Assembly: GCA_947479915.1 (NCBI GenBank)
Contig: CANKAU010000011.1
Coordinates: 1-55,123 of the forward strand
Source of the DNA: Chloroflexota bacterium
GTDB taxonomy: Bacteria > Chloroflexota > Dehalococcoidia > UBA2979
Length of the DNA: 55,123 nt
Reading direction: 5' to 3'
The translations under genes and the position numbers were made by a program. Below are positions 1 through 9,018 of this stretch, piece by piece. Numbering within the stretch: the first letter of the stretch is position 1; the number at the start of each line of letters is the position of its first letter. The notes under the pieces were generated by a model, which was not told the DNA's origin, did not search any database, and saw only the letters and a program-made list of their open reading frames with translations.

Positions 1-2556
1 CGGCACGAAGATGTGCAGCCCCGTCGCGCCCGAGGTCTTGATGAACGATGACATCCCCGCGGAGTCGAGGAGTTCCTTCAGCCAGCGCGCGACCTGTGTC
101 GTCTGTTCGAAGGCGTGGCGGTTCAGCTCGGGCTCGCCGCCCTTCGCCTCGTCGCCGCGGTAGATGTACGGGTCGAGGTCGAACAGCACGAAGTCCGGGT
201 AGTTCAGGAGCGACGACTCGATCGCCTCCTTCGAGCCGCTGTAGGTCTGCGGCAGGTCGAGGGCGTCCGGTGCCGGGTTCGCGCGCGCGAGGCTGGTGTG
301 CAGCGCGAGGTCGGCGACCTGTGCCAGCCAGACCAGCGTCGGCAGGTTGTTCGCCAGGATCGCCTGCTGGTCACGGCTGTCCATGAACACCGTGACCGTA
401 TCTACGAAGCCGCCCGGCGGCAGCGCCTCGACGTGCTTCTGGTAGAAGAACGAACCGTCGATGCCGTTGGGGTAGCGCGTCATGGTGAGCGGGCGGTCGC
501 GGAGCTGTGGCAGCAGGTATGGCGCCATGCGCGCGTAGTAGACGATGAGGTCGCGCTTGGTCAGCGCGCGCGTGTCGCCGTGCGCCGGCCACATTTCCTT
601 ATCGAGGTTCGTCACCGCGATCTGCGCGCCCGCGACCTCGATCGTCGTCTGCTTCTTCGCGGCTTCGGCCTGCTCGATGACCGAGGCGATCTGCGCGTCG
701 AGGTCGCTCGGCAAGTCGCGCGCGATCGCCGTGGTGTTCGCGGGCGAGGACGCCGGCTTTGCGGCTCGGGCAGCCTCCAGGCGCGCGGTGCGTATCGCGC
801 TGTAGCGCTTCGCCCCGCCCGCGGCGCGCTCCTTCGGCGGAGTGACCGTGGAGATGCGGACGACATCCTCGGGCGCCTTGTCCTCGCGCAGGCGCAGGAA
901 GACGGGCGCGCGCAGGCTCCCGTCCGCGGTGATCTGCGCGTACTCCACCTCGACCACCACCTCCGGGCGCACCCACGTCACGCCGGCTGCCTGGTCGCGC
1001 GTGACCTCCAGCGGTGGTGCGTCGATGCGCAGCGGCGCGAGGCGTTCGAGGAACGCGCGCAACGTGCGCTCGTCGAAGCCGCTGCCGACGCGGCCCACGG
1101 AGCGAAGCGTCCCGGCCTCGTCGCGTGTCGCGATCGCCAGCGCACCGAAGGTCGAGGAGCGCGAGTTCAGTCCGTCGCTGTACCCGACGACCACGAAGTC
1201 GTCCGAGGTGCGGTGCTTCACCTTCAGCCAGGACGGCGAGCGCTTGCCGCTCTCGTACGCGGAGTCGCGCCGCTTCGCCAGCAAGCCCTCGATGCCCAGC
1301 GCGGTCGCCGCCTCGTAGGCGGTCAGTCCGTCGACCTCGAACGGCTCGACGAGCCGCAGGTGGGGCGTGGGCATGATCGTGCGTCGCAGCAGCGCACAGC
1401 GCGCCTCCAGCGGTACGCGACGCACATCGACGCCGTCGAGGTACAGCAGATCGAAGACGTAGTAGACGACAGGGAGATCGCGGTCGGCCTGTCGGACCTC
1501 GGTCGCGTTCGTGAGGTTGATGCGCGACTGCAGCCGCTCGAACGACGGTACGCCGTGTTCGTCGAATGCCACGATCTCGCCGTCGAGGATCATCGAGTTG
1601 GCGGGCTGCTTCGCGACGGCGGACGCAACGGCGGGGTACGTCGCGGTCATGTCGTTGCCCCGGCGCGAGGAAAGCGAAACGCGCGCGCCGTCTGAGCCAC
1701 CCTCGAACCGCGCGAGGGCGCGCACGCCGTCCAGCTTCGGCTCGAACGACCAGTCGTCGTGCGCGAACGGGCCGCTGCTCAGCGTCGCCTGCATCGGCTC
1801 CACGTTCGCGGGTATCGCGATGCGGCGCGCCTTCGGCAGTTCGGACGCGCGCAGAGGCGCGGGCGTGGAGTCGGTGGGGGGCAGCCGCCCCGCCTGCAGG
1901 TCGGCGATCGTGAACCCCGAGATGACCGAGGCGTCGAACAGCGCCGGGAGGTCGCGCCCGTCGGCCGCATCGTCGCGGTGCTTCAGGAGCAGCCAGGAGT
2001 CCTCGGCCTGCTTCGTCTTCACGAAGGACCACGAGCCCTTCATGCGCTCGCCGCGCATCGTGACGGAGACCTTGCCCTCAGCGATCTGCGTCGCCATGCG
2101 GCGGCTGGCCTCGGCGTAGTCCTCGAAGACCAGCGGGCCGTGTTCGTGGTCGTGCTCGTCGGGGGAGTAGGTGCCGCGGTCCCAGACGATCACCTCGCCC
2201 GCGCCGTAGGAGCCCTTCGGGATGAGCCCCTCGAAGAGCGCGTAGGGCAGCGGGTGATCCTCCGTCTGCACTGCCAGCCGGCGCTCCGCGACATCCGTCG
2301 AGGGCCCGCGCGGGACGGGGAACGAGGGCATCGCGCCGTTCACCTCGAAGCGGATGTCGTAGTGCAGGCGCGTCGCGCGGTGCTTCTGCACGACGAAGGT
2401 GAGCGGCTCGGCGTTGTCGGGGGGGACGTGCCCCTCGGGTGGGGCGGGCGCGGGCTCCGGCGTGCGCTCGAAGTCGCGCATCTCCTCGTACTTCGCCAGC
2501 GGCGCGTCCGCTGCGGAGGCGGGATCGGACTTCGGCTTGCGGGGCGCGCGAGGCAT
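1..2556 (-). CDS. ligD: ATP-dependent DNA ligase D (LigD), 3' end beyond window
   Basis: Multifunctional end-joining enzyme; 852 residues are visible and the frame runs off the left edge. Domain order is phosphoesterase, ligase, polymerase, as in the Pseudomonas type. The phosphoesterase domain (about 45-190) shows H59, the RLHYDIRF motif with H65 and D67, and H101. The ligase domain carries the nucleotidyl-lysine motif EPKLDGVR with K274. The polymerase domain (from about 590) has the FDLDP metal site (D793, D795), and the visible end reads LHIFVP, matching the family's GLH(I/Y)xVP motif. The start is the ATG at 2556, 27 bases after the Ku stop, so the two are almost certainly co-transcribed. 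Together they make a two-component non-homologous end-joining pathway. Very confident of identity. Confidence 0.95.
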   Translation of the reverse strand, partial: MPRAPRKPKSDPASAADAPLAKYEEMRDFERTPEPAPAPPEGHVPPDNAEPLTFVVQKHRATRLHYDIRFEVNGAMPSFPVPRGPSTDVAERRLAVQTEDHPLPYALFEGLIPKGSYGAGEVIVWDRGTYSPDEHDHEHGPLVFEDYAEASRRMATQIAEGKVSVTMRGERMKGSWSFVKTKQAEDSWLLLKHRDDAADGRDLPALFDASVISGFTIADLQAGRLPPTDSTPAPLRASELPKARRIAIPANVEPMQATLSSGPFAHDDWSFEPKLDGVRALARFEGGSDGARVSLSSRRGNDMTATYPAVASAVAKQPANSMILDGEIVAFDEHGVPSFERLQSRINLTNATEVRQADRDLPVVYYVFDLLYLDGVDVRRVPLEARCALLRRTIMPTPHLRLVEPFEVDGLTAYEAATALGIEGLLAKRRDSAYESGKRSPSWLKVKHRTSDDFVVVGYSDGLNSRSSTFGALAIATRDEAGTLRSVGRVGSGFDERTLRAFLERLAPLRIDAPPLEVTRDQAAGVTWVRPEVVVEVEYAQITADGSLRAPVFLRLREDKAPEDVVRISTVTPPKERAAGGAKRYSAIRTARLEAARAAKPASSPANTTAIARDLPSDLDAQIASVIEQAEAAKKQTTIEVAGAQIAVTNLDKEMWPAHGDTRALTKRDLIVYYARMAPYLLPQLRDRPLTMTRYPNGIDGSFFYQKHVEALPPGGFVDTVTVFMDSRDQQAILANNLPTLVWLAQVADLALHTSLARANPAPDALDLPQTYSGSKEAIESSLLNYPDFVLFDLDPYIYRGDEAKGGEPELNRHAFEQTTQVARWLKELLDSAGMSSFIKTSGATGLHIFVP

Positions 2557-2583
2557 GGCGGGTGGCGCGAGGACGGCGAGCCG

Positions 2584-3483
2584 CTAGCTCGCCGCCGCCT
2601 TCTTCTTGCGCGGCGCGCGCTTCGGCGCGGCGGCAGCCGGCTCCGCGGCCTCCTCGGTCGCGTCGTCGTCGTCCGCGTCGATCGCGGCGGCCGGGGCGCT
2701 GCCCTGCGCCTTGCGGGCCTGCGTCGCGTCGATGCTCGCGCGGAGGGCGGCCATGAGGTCCACGGTCTGCGCGGCGGGCTGCTGATCCTCGCCTGCGACC
2801 ACCTCGCCGCCCTCGAGCTTCGTGCTGATCATGTTCATCAGGGCGGTGCGGTACTCGTCCGTGTACTGCTCGGGGTCGAACGGCTGGTGCAGCATGTCGA
2901 CGAGCGCGCCCGCCATCTGGAGCTCTTGCTCCGATACGGCGACGTCCGACACGTCGATGCCCTCGAACGGGCGCACCTCGTCCGGGTAGAACAGCGTCTC
3001 CAGCATGACTCGGTTGTCGACCGTGCGGAGCACGACGAGGTGCTCCTTCTGCCGCAGCGCCAGCTTGCCGATCGCGACGAGGCCTTTTGCCTCCATGGTG
3101 CGCATCAGGAGCGCGAAGGGGCGGGTGCCTGCCTCGTCCGGGTCGAGTTGGTAGGCCTTCTCGTAGTAGACGGGGTCGATCTCGCTGGCCGCGACGAAGG
3201 CGGTGATGGTGATCGTGTGCTTGCTGGGCACCGGGAGCTTCTCGAAGTCCTCGTCATCCACGATGACGTACTGGTCCTTCGCGTACTCGTAGCCCTTGAT
3301 CAGTTCGTCGTACTGCACCTCGCGGTCGAGGGTGGGGGACCAGCGGAGCTGCTTGAGCGGCTTCATGTCCTCCGCGACCAGCTGGCGGAAGGCGACGTCC
3401 TTGCTCTCGGTGGCCGTGTAGAGCTTCACGGGGATGTTGACCATCCCGAAGGAGATCGCGCCGCGCCAGATCGCTCGGGGCAT
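2584..3483 (-). CDS. ku: Non-homologous end-joining protein Ku
   Basis: Homodimeric ring protein that binds DNA double-strand ends and recruits LigD, encoded just downstream. At 299 residues it has usual bacterial Ku length. The N-terminus opens with the family signature around WRGAISFGMVNIPVKLY, the Ku core follows to about residue 255, and the C-terminus is an Ala/Lys/Arg tail (APKRAPRKKKAAAS) like the basic extensions that modulate DNA binding in other bacterial Ku proteins. The start is ATG at 3483; the ribosome site before it is weak. The gap upstream (3484-3661) holds no other gene I can support and probably carries the promoter. Confidence 0.95.
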   Translation of the reverse strand: MPRAIWRGAISFGMVNIPVKLYTATESKDVAFRQLVAEDMKPLKQLRWSPTLDREVQYDELIKGYEYAKDQYVIVDDEDFEKLPVPSKHTITITAFVAASEIDPVYYEKAYQLDPDEAGTRPFALLMRTMEAKGLVAIGKLALRQKEHLVVLRTVDNRVMLETLFYPDEVRPFEGIDVSDVAVSEQELQMAGALVDMLHQPFDPEQYTDEYRTALMNMISTKLEGGEVVAGEDQQPAAQTVDLMAALRASIDATQARKAQGSAPAAAIDADDDDATEEAAEPAAAAPKRAPRKKKAAAS

Positions 3484-3661
3484 GGTTCGCTCGCTCTCAC
3501 GACGCGCCTCGGGCCTGCCGGGCTCGCCACACTGCCCACCGAGTATAGACAGGCCATTCGCCAGCCTGCGACGAGGAAACGGCGCAGAACGCGCTCTACG
3601 GGGCGCTGGGAGGGACAGCGAGGGGACTGCGACTGGCGGCCGGCCCCGCGGGCGCCTGGTC

Positions 3662-4033
3662 CTACCCGCCGAGGAGCGCCGTCACGGCGTCCAGCGCCGC
3701 CTGCGCGTCCTCCTGCGCCTGTGCGCGGCCGAGGAGCATCGGGGCGATCGCCTCGATTGCGTCCGCGAGCTCGGGGTCGTCGCGGCGAAGCAGCGCGTGG
3801 GCGTCCGCAGGAGCACGGCCATCGCCCCAGTAGGGGCGCAGCGCCTCCAGCACCAGCGCGCCGCCGAGCACCTGCACCCGTTCCTCGGACGACATGGCGG
3901 AGCGGTCAAGGAGCGACTGGATCGCCTCGGACAGCTGCTCGGGGTCGCGGCGGAAGTCGAGGCGCAACAACTCGCGGCGCGAGGTGGCGCGGGGGTGTCG
4001 ACCAGAAACGTTGGAGGCGTCAGACTGCGGCAT
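3662..4033 (-). CDS. Small helical protein of unknown function
   Basis: A 123-residue protein I do not recognise. It is predicted almost entirely helical, rich in Ala, Leu, Asp and Arg, with no signal peptide, membrane segment or cysteine. The ATG at 4033 is chosen over longer upstream starts because a GGAG ribosome site sits 7 bases before it and the upstream reading has unlike composition. It lies between Ku and a divergently transcribed lipoprotein; the 186-base gap to that gene must hold both promoters. Composition supports a real gene but nothing shows a function. Confidence 0.6.
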   Translation of the reverse strand: MPQSDASNVSGRHPRATSRRELLRLDFRRDPEQLSEAIQSLLDRSAMSSEERVQVLGGALVLEALRPYWGDGRAPADAHALLRRDDPELADAIEAIAPMLLGRAQAQEDAQAALDAVTALLGG

Positions 4034-4219
4034 AGACGAACTCCGCTCACCGGCACATGCCGATGAACAGTTCAAATGTTCTCCCCGCGTTTCGAGGATA
4101 CCGCGCACGCGCGTCGCCTCGCAACAGCGCGGGAACCAACTGCCGCCACGGGGCGTCATAATGATCGAGGCTCGGAGCAGCGTCCCGCCGCTCCGGCCGA
4201 CAACGGAAGGTCGCTCCCC

Positions 4220-4732
4220 GTGATCGCCACCCACCGCCGCATGCTCGCGACCGCGACCGTCGCGCTGCTCCTCGGCCTGACCGCCTGCACCTCCACGCCC
4301 GAGCCGGCCCGCACCCCGACCGCCGGGTCGAGCGCGACCGCGGTGCCCGGCACCGCGTCGCCGTCCGCCGCAACGCCTGCACCCACCTCGACGCCCTCAT
4401 CGAGCGCGACGAGCGCCGCGGGCGCGACCGGTGGCACCGCTGCCGGCGGCACCGGCGCGGCGAGCGTGATCATTCCGCCGTCCCCTACCGGCACGCGCTA
4501 CTCGTACGCCTGTGCCGAGGGCAAGACGTTCGCGATCCTCGCGTACCCCGCAGCGCAGGAGCGCGTGACGCTGTTCATCGAGGGCAAGACGCTGGAACTG
4601 AAGCAGCAGGTCCAGGGCAGCGGGACGCGCCACTCTGACGGCACCTACACACTCATCTCCAAGGGCCTGGACGCCTTCATCGAGCAGGGCGGCGTCCAGA
4701 CGTACCGCGACTGCAAGGCCAGCCGTCCGTAG
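4220..4732 (+). CDS. Lipoprotein with MliC-like lysozyme-inhibitor domain
   Basis: A 170-residue exported lipoprotein. The signal peptide ends in a lipobox GLTAC with the modified cysteine at residue 23. A low-complexity Pro/Thr/Ala/Ser linker of about 65 residues follows, then a C-terminal domain of about 75 residues. That domain matches the MliC (membrane-bound C-type lysozyme inhibitor) pattern: YxCxxGxxF at its start, a central SGTRHSDGxYTLxxKG block and a closing YRDC, with the two cysteines placed for the family disulfide. The GTG at 4220 is preferred because GGAAGG lies 9 bases upstream; an ATG at 4241 is possible. Lysozyme inhibition is known for the family; here it is inference. A strong terminator follows. 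Confidence 0.75.
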   Translation: MIATHRRMLATATVALLLGLTACTSTPEPARTPTAGSSATAVPGTASPSAATPAPTSTPSSSATSAAGATGGTAAGGTGAASVIIPPSPTGTRYSYACAEGKTFAILAYPAAQERVTLFIEGKTLELKQQVQGSGTRHSDGTYTLISKGLDAFIEQGGVQTYRDCKASRP

Positions 4733-4760
4733 AACTCGAGCACTACGAACGCGCGAAGCG

Positions 4761-4788
4761 AAGCGGGCCCTCGTGAGAGGGCCCGCTT
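4761..4788. terminator. Perfect 12-bp hairpin terminator between convergent genes
   Basis: Two perfectly complementary 12-base arms (4761-4772 and 4777-4788) close a GTGA loop. The stem starts AAG and ends CTT. It lies between the plus-strand lipoprotein and the minus-strand MoaD-like gene, so it can serve both. T-rich sequence after the stem is short. Confidence 0.8.
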
Positions 4789-4823
4789 GGTGTTCGGACG
4801 AACCGTGGGACTGGGAGCTGGGG

Positions 4824-5096
4824 CTAGGCGCCCCCGCCGATTGCCGGGATCAGGAAGATCTCGGCGTTCTCGGGAACCGGTTCCAGCAGGCTGCCCTCGG
4901 TCACCTCGGAGTTGATCGCCACCGCGAGCTCGCCGCGGATGTCGCCGTTCTCCTCGGTGATGAGGGCCTTCATCCCCGGGCACGCCTGGTCGAGGCTGTT
5001 GAAGACCTCGCGCAGGTTGCGCCCTTCCACCTCGACCGTGACGCGACCGCCGGAGCGGTCGCGCCAGTGGGCCGGGATGTGCACCGTCACCGCCAC
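4824..5096 (-). CDS. MoaD/ThiS-like ubiquitin-fold sulfur carrier
   Basis: A 90-residue beta-grasp protein of the MoaD/ThiS type: beta-rich N-terminus, EVFNSLDQACPGM helix, and the late FLIPAIGGG segment. Family members end in exactly Gly-Gly, whose carboxylate is adenylated and thiocarboxylated. Here the reading ends IGGGA, with one alanine after the glycines. Either the alanine is trimmed, or the protein does not act as a classical carrier. It starts 7 bases after the large Mo-hydroxylase subunit stops, as last gene of that operon, which suggests a dedicated role in cofactor sulfuration or pterin supply. The role is inference; the fold assignment is good. Confidence 0.8.
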   Translation of the reverse strand: MAVTVHIPAHWRDRSGGRVTVEVEGRNLREVFNSLDQACPGMKALITEENGDIRGELAVAINSEVTEGSLLEPVPENAEIFLIPAIGGGA

Positions 5097-5103
5097 GTTG
5101 GAC

Positions 5104-7371
5104 CTAGTCCTTCGGCAGCAGCTCGTCGAGGATCACTCGCGGGCTGACCGGCGTGCGGTAGAAGTTGATGCCGATGGCGTCGTGGAGCGCGTTCCGGATC
5201 GCCGCCTGCGGCGGAACGATCGGCACTTCGCCGACGCCACGCACACCGAACGGGTGACCGGGGTTCGGCACCTCCACCATCTGGACGTCGATCATCGGCA
5301 GGTCGTTCGCCACTGGCATGCGGTAGTCGAGGAACGACGCGTTTCGCAGGTGACCCTGGTCGTCGTAGACGTATTCCTCGTTCAGCGCCATGCCGATCCC
5401 CTGGACCGCGCCGCCCTGGATCTGACCCTCGACGTACGAGGGGTGGATCGCGGTGCCGACGTCCTGGATCGCGGTGTAGCGCAGGATCTGCACCTTGCCC
5501 GTCTCACGGTCGACCTTCAGGTCGACGATGTGACCGGCGAAGGCCGGGCCCTGCGTGTTGCGCTTCGAGGTCGCCGAGACGGTGATGAGACCGCCGGTGC
5601 CCGGCAGCTTGCCCGCCATCTCCTTGAAGGAGAAGCGCTCCTTCGGGCCGACGAAGGCGCCGTCCTCGTACTTCACCTGGTCAGCCGGCACGTCCCAGAT
5701 CGCGGCCGCGCGGGCCGACATCTGTGCCTTGATCTGGTCGGCAAGGTCGCGCGTGACCCAGCCGCCCTGGAACGTGACGCGCGATCCGCCCGTGGTCGCG
5801 TTGTAGCCGACGTTGTCGGTGTCCACGACGTGCGGGTTGATGTCGTCCATCGTCAGGCCGAGGTCCTCGGCCAGCATCATCGCCATCGAGGCTCGCGAGC
5901 CGCCGATGTCCATGGTGCCCAGGATGAGCGAAACGCGGCCGTCCGCCTGCACCGAAGCGGTGCCGGAGGACTCCATGCCGCCGTTGAACCAGAAGCCCAG
6001 CGCGACACCGCGACCGGTGTCCTCGCCCTGGAGCTCGGAGTTGTAGTGCGGATGGTTCTTCACCGCCTGCATCACAGCCTCCGCGCCGATTGTCGGCCAC
6101 GGGGCGCCGACCGAGTTCAGCGTGCCCTCGCGGGACGCGTTCTTCAGGCGGAGATCCATCGGCTCGATCTGGAGCATCTCAGCGAGCTCGTTGATCGTCG
6201 CTTCAACGGCGTACTCGGACGCGGGGGCGCCCGGCGCGCGGTAGGCGGCCGTCTTCGGGCCGTTCACCACGACGTCGAAGCCGTCCACCGTCTGGTTCGC
6301 GATGTTGTACGGGGCGAAGGCACACTGCGCGCCCGCACCGACCGGCGACCCGGGGTACGCGCCCGCCTCGTAGGCGAGGTAGGCGTGGCCGGCCACGAAG
6401 GTACCGTCACGCTTCGCGCCGATCTTGATGCGGCAGTACGTCGCCGAAGTCGGGCCCGTGGCGAGGAACACCGCGTCACGCGGCATCCACATCTTCACGG
6501 GGCGCTTCGACTTCCGGGAGAGGATCGCGGCGACCGGCTCCAGGTAGATCGGGTTCTTGCCGCCGAAGCCGCCGCCGATCTCCATCGGCATGACCTTGAT
6601 GCGGGACGGGTCGACCTTCAGCACGGCCGCGACCTGGTCGCGGGTGTTGAAGGTGCCCTGCACGCTGGTCCAGATCGTGATGTTGCCATCGCGATCCCAC
6701 CACGCCGTGCCGTTCTGCGGCTCGATGTAGCCCTGGTGGAACATCGCGGTCTCGAACTCGCGCTCGATGACCACGTCCGCCTCGGCGAAGCCCTTCTCCA
6801 GGTCGCCCTTCTCGAGGCGCAGATGGAGAGCGATGTTCGTCGGCCGGTTCGCAGACGGCTCCACGCCACGGGCGCGGACGGTGGTGCGAAGGTCGTCGTG
6901 CAGGATCGGGGCGGTGTCCAGCATCGCCTCGCGCACGTCCACGACCGCGGGGAGCACTTCGTACTCCACCTCGATCAGGGCGCAGGCGTCCTCGGCGGTG
7001 TGCTGGTCGATCGCGGCGACGGCGGCGATCGCGTGCCCGTGGTAGAGCACCTTCTCGCCGGCGAGCAGGTTGTCGACGAGCCACACCGGGTTGGCGGTGC
7101 CCTCGCCGATGCTCATCGTGCCGGACTCGACGCGCGGGAAGTCCGCGTTCGTTGCGACGGCGAAGACGCCCGGGAGCGCCTCTGCCTTCGAGGTGTCGAG
7201 GCGCTTGATGCGCGCGTGCGCGTGCGGGCTGCGGAGGATCGCTCCGTAGAGCATCCCCTCGAGCCGAGTGTCCACACCGTATTCGGCGCGGCCAGTGACC
7301 TTGTCGGTCCCATCGGGGCGGATGGGACGGGTGCCTACGACCTTATAGGTCGGCTTGTCCGTCGCGACCAT
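5104..7371 (-). CDS. Xanthine dehydrogenase family Mo-binding (large) subunit
   Basis: Catalytic subunit (755 residues) of a molybdenum hydroxylase. It binds molybdopterin cytosine dinucleotide and hydroxylates a heterocycle, aldehyde or similar compound; the substrate cannot be read from sequence. Seen directly: the early TGRAEYGVD segment, the glycine-rich GGGFGGK cofactor loop, an AYRAPGAP active-site loop, and the C-terminal GVGE motif with the presumed catalytic E715. The loop is neither the AYXCSFR of form I CO dehydrogenase nor the AYRGAGR of form II enzymes, so CO oxidation is unlikely. It follows the 2Fe-2S subunit by 3 bases and precedes the MoaD-like gene by 7. Very confident of family. 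Confidence 0.92.
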   Translation of the reverse strand: MVATDKPTYKVVGTRPIRPDGTDKVTGRAEYGVDTRLEGMLYGAILRSPHAHARIKRLDTSKAEALPGVFAVATNADFPRVESGTMSIGEGTANPVWLVDNLLAGEKVLYHGHAIAAVAAIDQHTAEDACALIEVEYEVLPAVVDVREAMLDTAPILHDDLRTTVRARGVEPSANRPTNIALHLRLEKGDLEKGFAEADVVIEREFETAMFHQGYIEPQNGTAWWDRDGNITIWTSVQGTFNTRDQVAAVLKVDPSRIKVMPMEIGGGFGGKNPIYLEPVAAILSRKSKRPVKMWMPRDAVFLATGPTSATYCRIKIGAKRDGTFVAGHAYLAYEAGAYPGSPVGAGAQCAFAPYNIANQTVDGFDVVVNGPKTAAYRAPGAPASEYAVEATINELAEMLQIEPMDLRLKNASREGTLNSVGAPWPTIGAEAVMQAVKNHPHYNSELQGEDTGRGVALGFWFNGGMESSGTASVQADGRVSLILGTMDIGGSRASMAMMLAEDLGLTMDDINPHVVDTDNVGYNATTGGSRVTFQGGWVTRDLADQIKAQMSARAAAIWDVPADQVKYEDGAFVGPKERFSFKEMAGKLPGTGGLITVSATSKRNTQGPAFAGHIVDLKVDRETGKVQILRYTAIQDVGTAIHPSYVEGQIQGGAVQGIGMALNEEYVYDDQGHLRNASFLDYRMPVANDLPMIDVQMVEVPNPGHPFGVRGVGEVPIVPPQAAIRNALHDAIGINFYRTPVSPRVILDELLPKD

Positions 7372-7374
7372 GAG

Positions 7375-7857
7375 TTAGGAGCCCTTCTGATCAGCGGCCT
7401 TCAGCACGGCGCGAATGATCTTGTCGTAACCCGTGCAGCGGCAGAGGTTTCCGGCGAGCCAGAAGCGCGCCTCTTCCTCGGTCGGGGTCGGGTTTTCCTC
7501 CAGCAGCGCCTTGGTGGCGACGATGAAGCCCGGCGTGCAGATGCCGCACTGGAGCGCGGCCTCCTCGAGGAAGCACTGCTGGATCGGGTCGAGGCCCTCC
7601 GGGGAGGCGATGCCCTCGATCGTGGTGATCTCCGCGCCCTGGACCTCGGCGGCCATCACGAGGCAGGAGTTCACCAGGCGGCCGTCCAGCAGGACGGAGC
7701 ACGCGCCGCAGTTGCCGTTGTTGCAGCCCTCTTTCGGACCGCGGATGCCGGCGCGCTCGCGGAGCGCCTCGAGGAGCGAGTCACGCTCGTCCGCGAGGAA
7801 GTCGCGCTGCTCGCCGTTGATCACGGCGCTGAGGACGAAGTGGTTGGCGGTCGTCAT
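7375..7857 (-). CDS. Xanthine dehydrogenase family 2Fe-2S (small) subunit
   Basis: Electron-transfer subunit, 160 residues, the usual length. The plant-type ferredoxin domain carries C45, C50, C53 and C65 in the CNNGNCGAC signature; the all-helical second domain carries C104, C107, C139 and C141 (CGICTPG and NLCRCTGY). The two clusters pass electrons from the Mo site to the FAD subunit. ATG at 7857 has GGGAG about 9 bases upstream. It sits between the FAD subunit (14-base gap) and the Mo subunit (3-base gap), giving the gene order M-S-L. Confidence 0.93.
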   Translation of the reverse strand: MTTANHFVLSAVINGEQRDFLADERDSLLEALRERAGIRGPKEGCNNGNCGACSVLLDGRLVNSCLVMAAEVQGAEITTIEGIASPEGLDPIQQCFLEEAALQCGICTPGFIVATKALLEENPTPTEEEARFWLAGNLCRCTGYDKIIRAVLKAADQKGS

Positions 7858-7871
7858 CGGTTCGTTCTCCC

Positions 7872-8732
7872 TTAGCCGCGCGCGCGCTCGGCGGCGGCGC
7901 GGATGGTGCGCTGGGTGAGCACGTCGGACAGGTGCTTGCGCTGCTTCACGGAGCCACGCATGTCGTCGATCGGCGTGGCGGTCGCCTTCGCGGCCTCACC
8001 GGCGGCGGCGATCGTCTCGTCCGTCAGCGGCTTCCCGACCAGCGCGTCCGTCGGCACCATGAACACCTTCGGACCGACCGCGCCGAGCGCGATGCGAGCC
8101 TCGGTCACCACGTCACCGTTCAGCACGAGGTAGGTCGCGGAGTTGCACACCGCGATGTCCATCTCGTTGCGGGGGATGAAGCGCTCCCACGCCGACCCGC
8201 TGTGCGCGGCCGGGTGCGGGAAGTGCAGCGAAACAATGAACTCGTCCGCTCCGAGCACGTTCTGGCCGGGGCCCGTGCAGAAGTCGACGATCGGAACCTC
8301 GCGACGGCCGTTGGGGCCAGCGATGAGCGCCGTGCCGTTGAGGGCCATCTGCGCGGGGATCGAGTCACCGGCGGGGCCGGAGTTGGCCAGGTTGCCGCCC
8401 AGGCTCGCGCGGCCCTGGATGGCCGTGCCGCCGATGACGTGCGAGGCCTGCGCCAGCGCCGAGTAGTGCCGGACGACGTCGGAGTTGCCGTAGATCTGGT
8501 ACAGCGGAGTCGCTGCGCCGATGGTCAGGCCGTTGCTGGAGTCGTACGAGATCCCGGTGGTCTCCGGGATGTGCTTGATGTCCACGAACAGCTCGACCTT
8601 ACGTCGGCGTTCGCGCGCCAGGACGATGATGTCAGTGCCACCCGCGAGGACCTTGGCCGTCGGGCCACCGTCGCGCAGCATCTGGACTGCCTCGTCCACC
8701 GACGCGGCGCGTGCGTACTTGAGTGCCTGCAT
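7872..8732 (-). CDS. Xanthine dehydrogenase family FAD-binding (medium) subunit
   Basis: FAD subunit of the Mo-hydroxylase, 286 residues. The FAD-binding motifs of this family are visible: AGGTDI near the N-terminus and the GGNLANSGPAGDS loop about a third of the way in; the C-terminal CO-dehydrogenase flavoprotein domain follows. ATG at 8732 is chosen because GGAGAGG lies 7 bases upstream; the open frame continues further upstream but through non-coding composition. It is the first gene of the operon, with a promoter-like sequence about 75 bases upstream. Confidence 0.92.
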   Translation of the reverse strand: MQALKYARAASVDEAVQMLRDGGPTAKVLAGGTDIIVLARERRRKVELFVDIKHIPETTGISYDSSNGLTIGAATPLYQIYGNSDVVRHYSALAQASHVIGGTAIQGRASLGGNLANSGPAGDSIPAQMALNGTALIAGPNGRREVPIVDFCTGPGQNVLGADEFIVSLHFPHPAAHSGSAWERFIPRNEMDIAVCNSATYLVLNGDVVTEARIALGAVGPKVFMVPTDALVGKPLTDETIAAAGEAAKATATPIDDMRGSVKQRKHLSDVLTQRTIRAAAERARG

Positions 8733-8808
8733 TCGGCGTCCTCTCCGTTCAATCTTGGGTACGAAAATCGTGGGCGGCCCCGGGAACCGGGTGTGATCCA
8801 ACGGGATC

Positions 8809-8835
8809 AATATAGGCCTGTCGCCGCACCGGCAA
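8809..8835 (-). promoter_or_regulatory. Predicted promoter of the Mo-hydroxylase operon
   Basis: On the minus strand TTGCCG (8830-8835) and TATATT (8809-8814) are separated by 15 bases, within an AT-richer patch upstream of the FAD subunit. The start of transcription would leave a leader of about 70 bases. The spacing is short, so this is tentative. The rest of 8733-9018 shows nothing I recognise. Confidence 0.45.
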
Positions 8836-9018
8836 GCGGGGCCGATTATGCCACGCCAAGACCCCCACGTCTTGCATGGGTCTGCAAGACCGGGTCGCTT
8901 CCGGAAATGCATCGAAGCACGCACCGCCCACGTGGTCGCGCGGTCGCATCGAGGGCGCACGAAGCGTCGACCGTCATCACCACGTATGCAATGCGGAGTG
9001 CCTCGCGCCGCGCTCGCG

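Noticed and set aside
1759-4035. Plus-strand open frame opposite ligD and ku
   Set aside because: Lies opposite two clear genes and has no recognisable motif.
5104-7371. CO dehydrogenase large subunit
   Set aside because: The active-site loop AYRAPGAP is not the AYXCSFR of form I enzymes or the AYRGAGR of form II enzymes.
4912-7875. Long open frame on the plus strand opposite the Mo-hydroxylase subunits
   Set aside because: Arg/His/Asp-rich translation with no domain, fully opposite well-supported genes; an effect of high GC.
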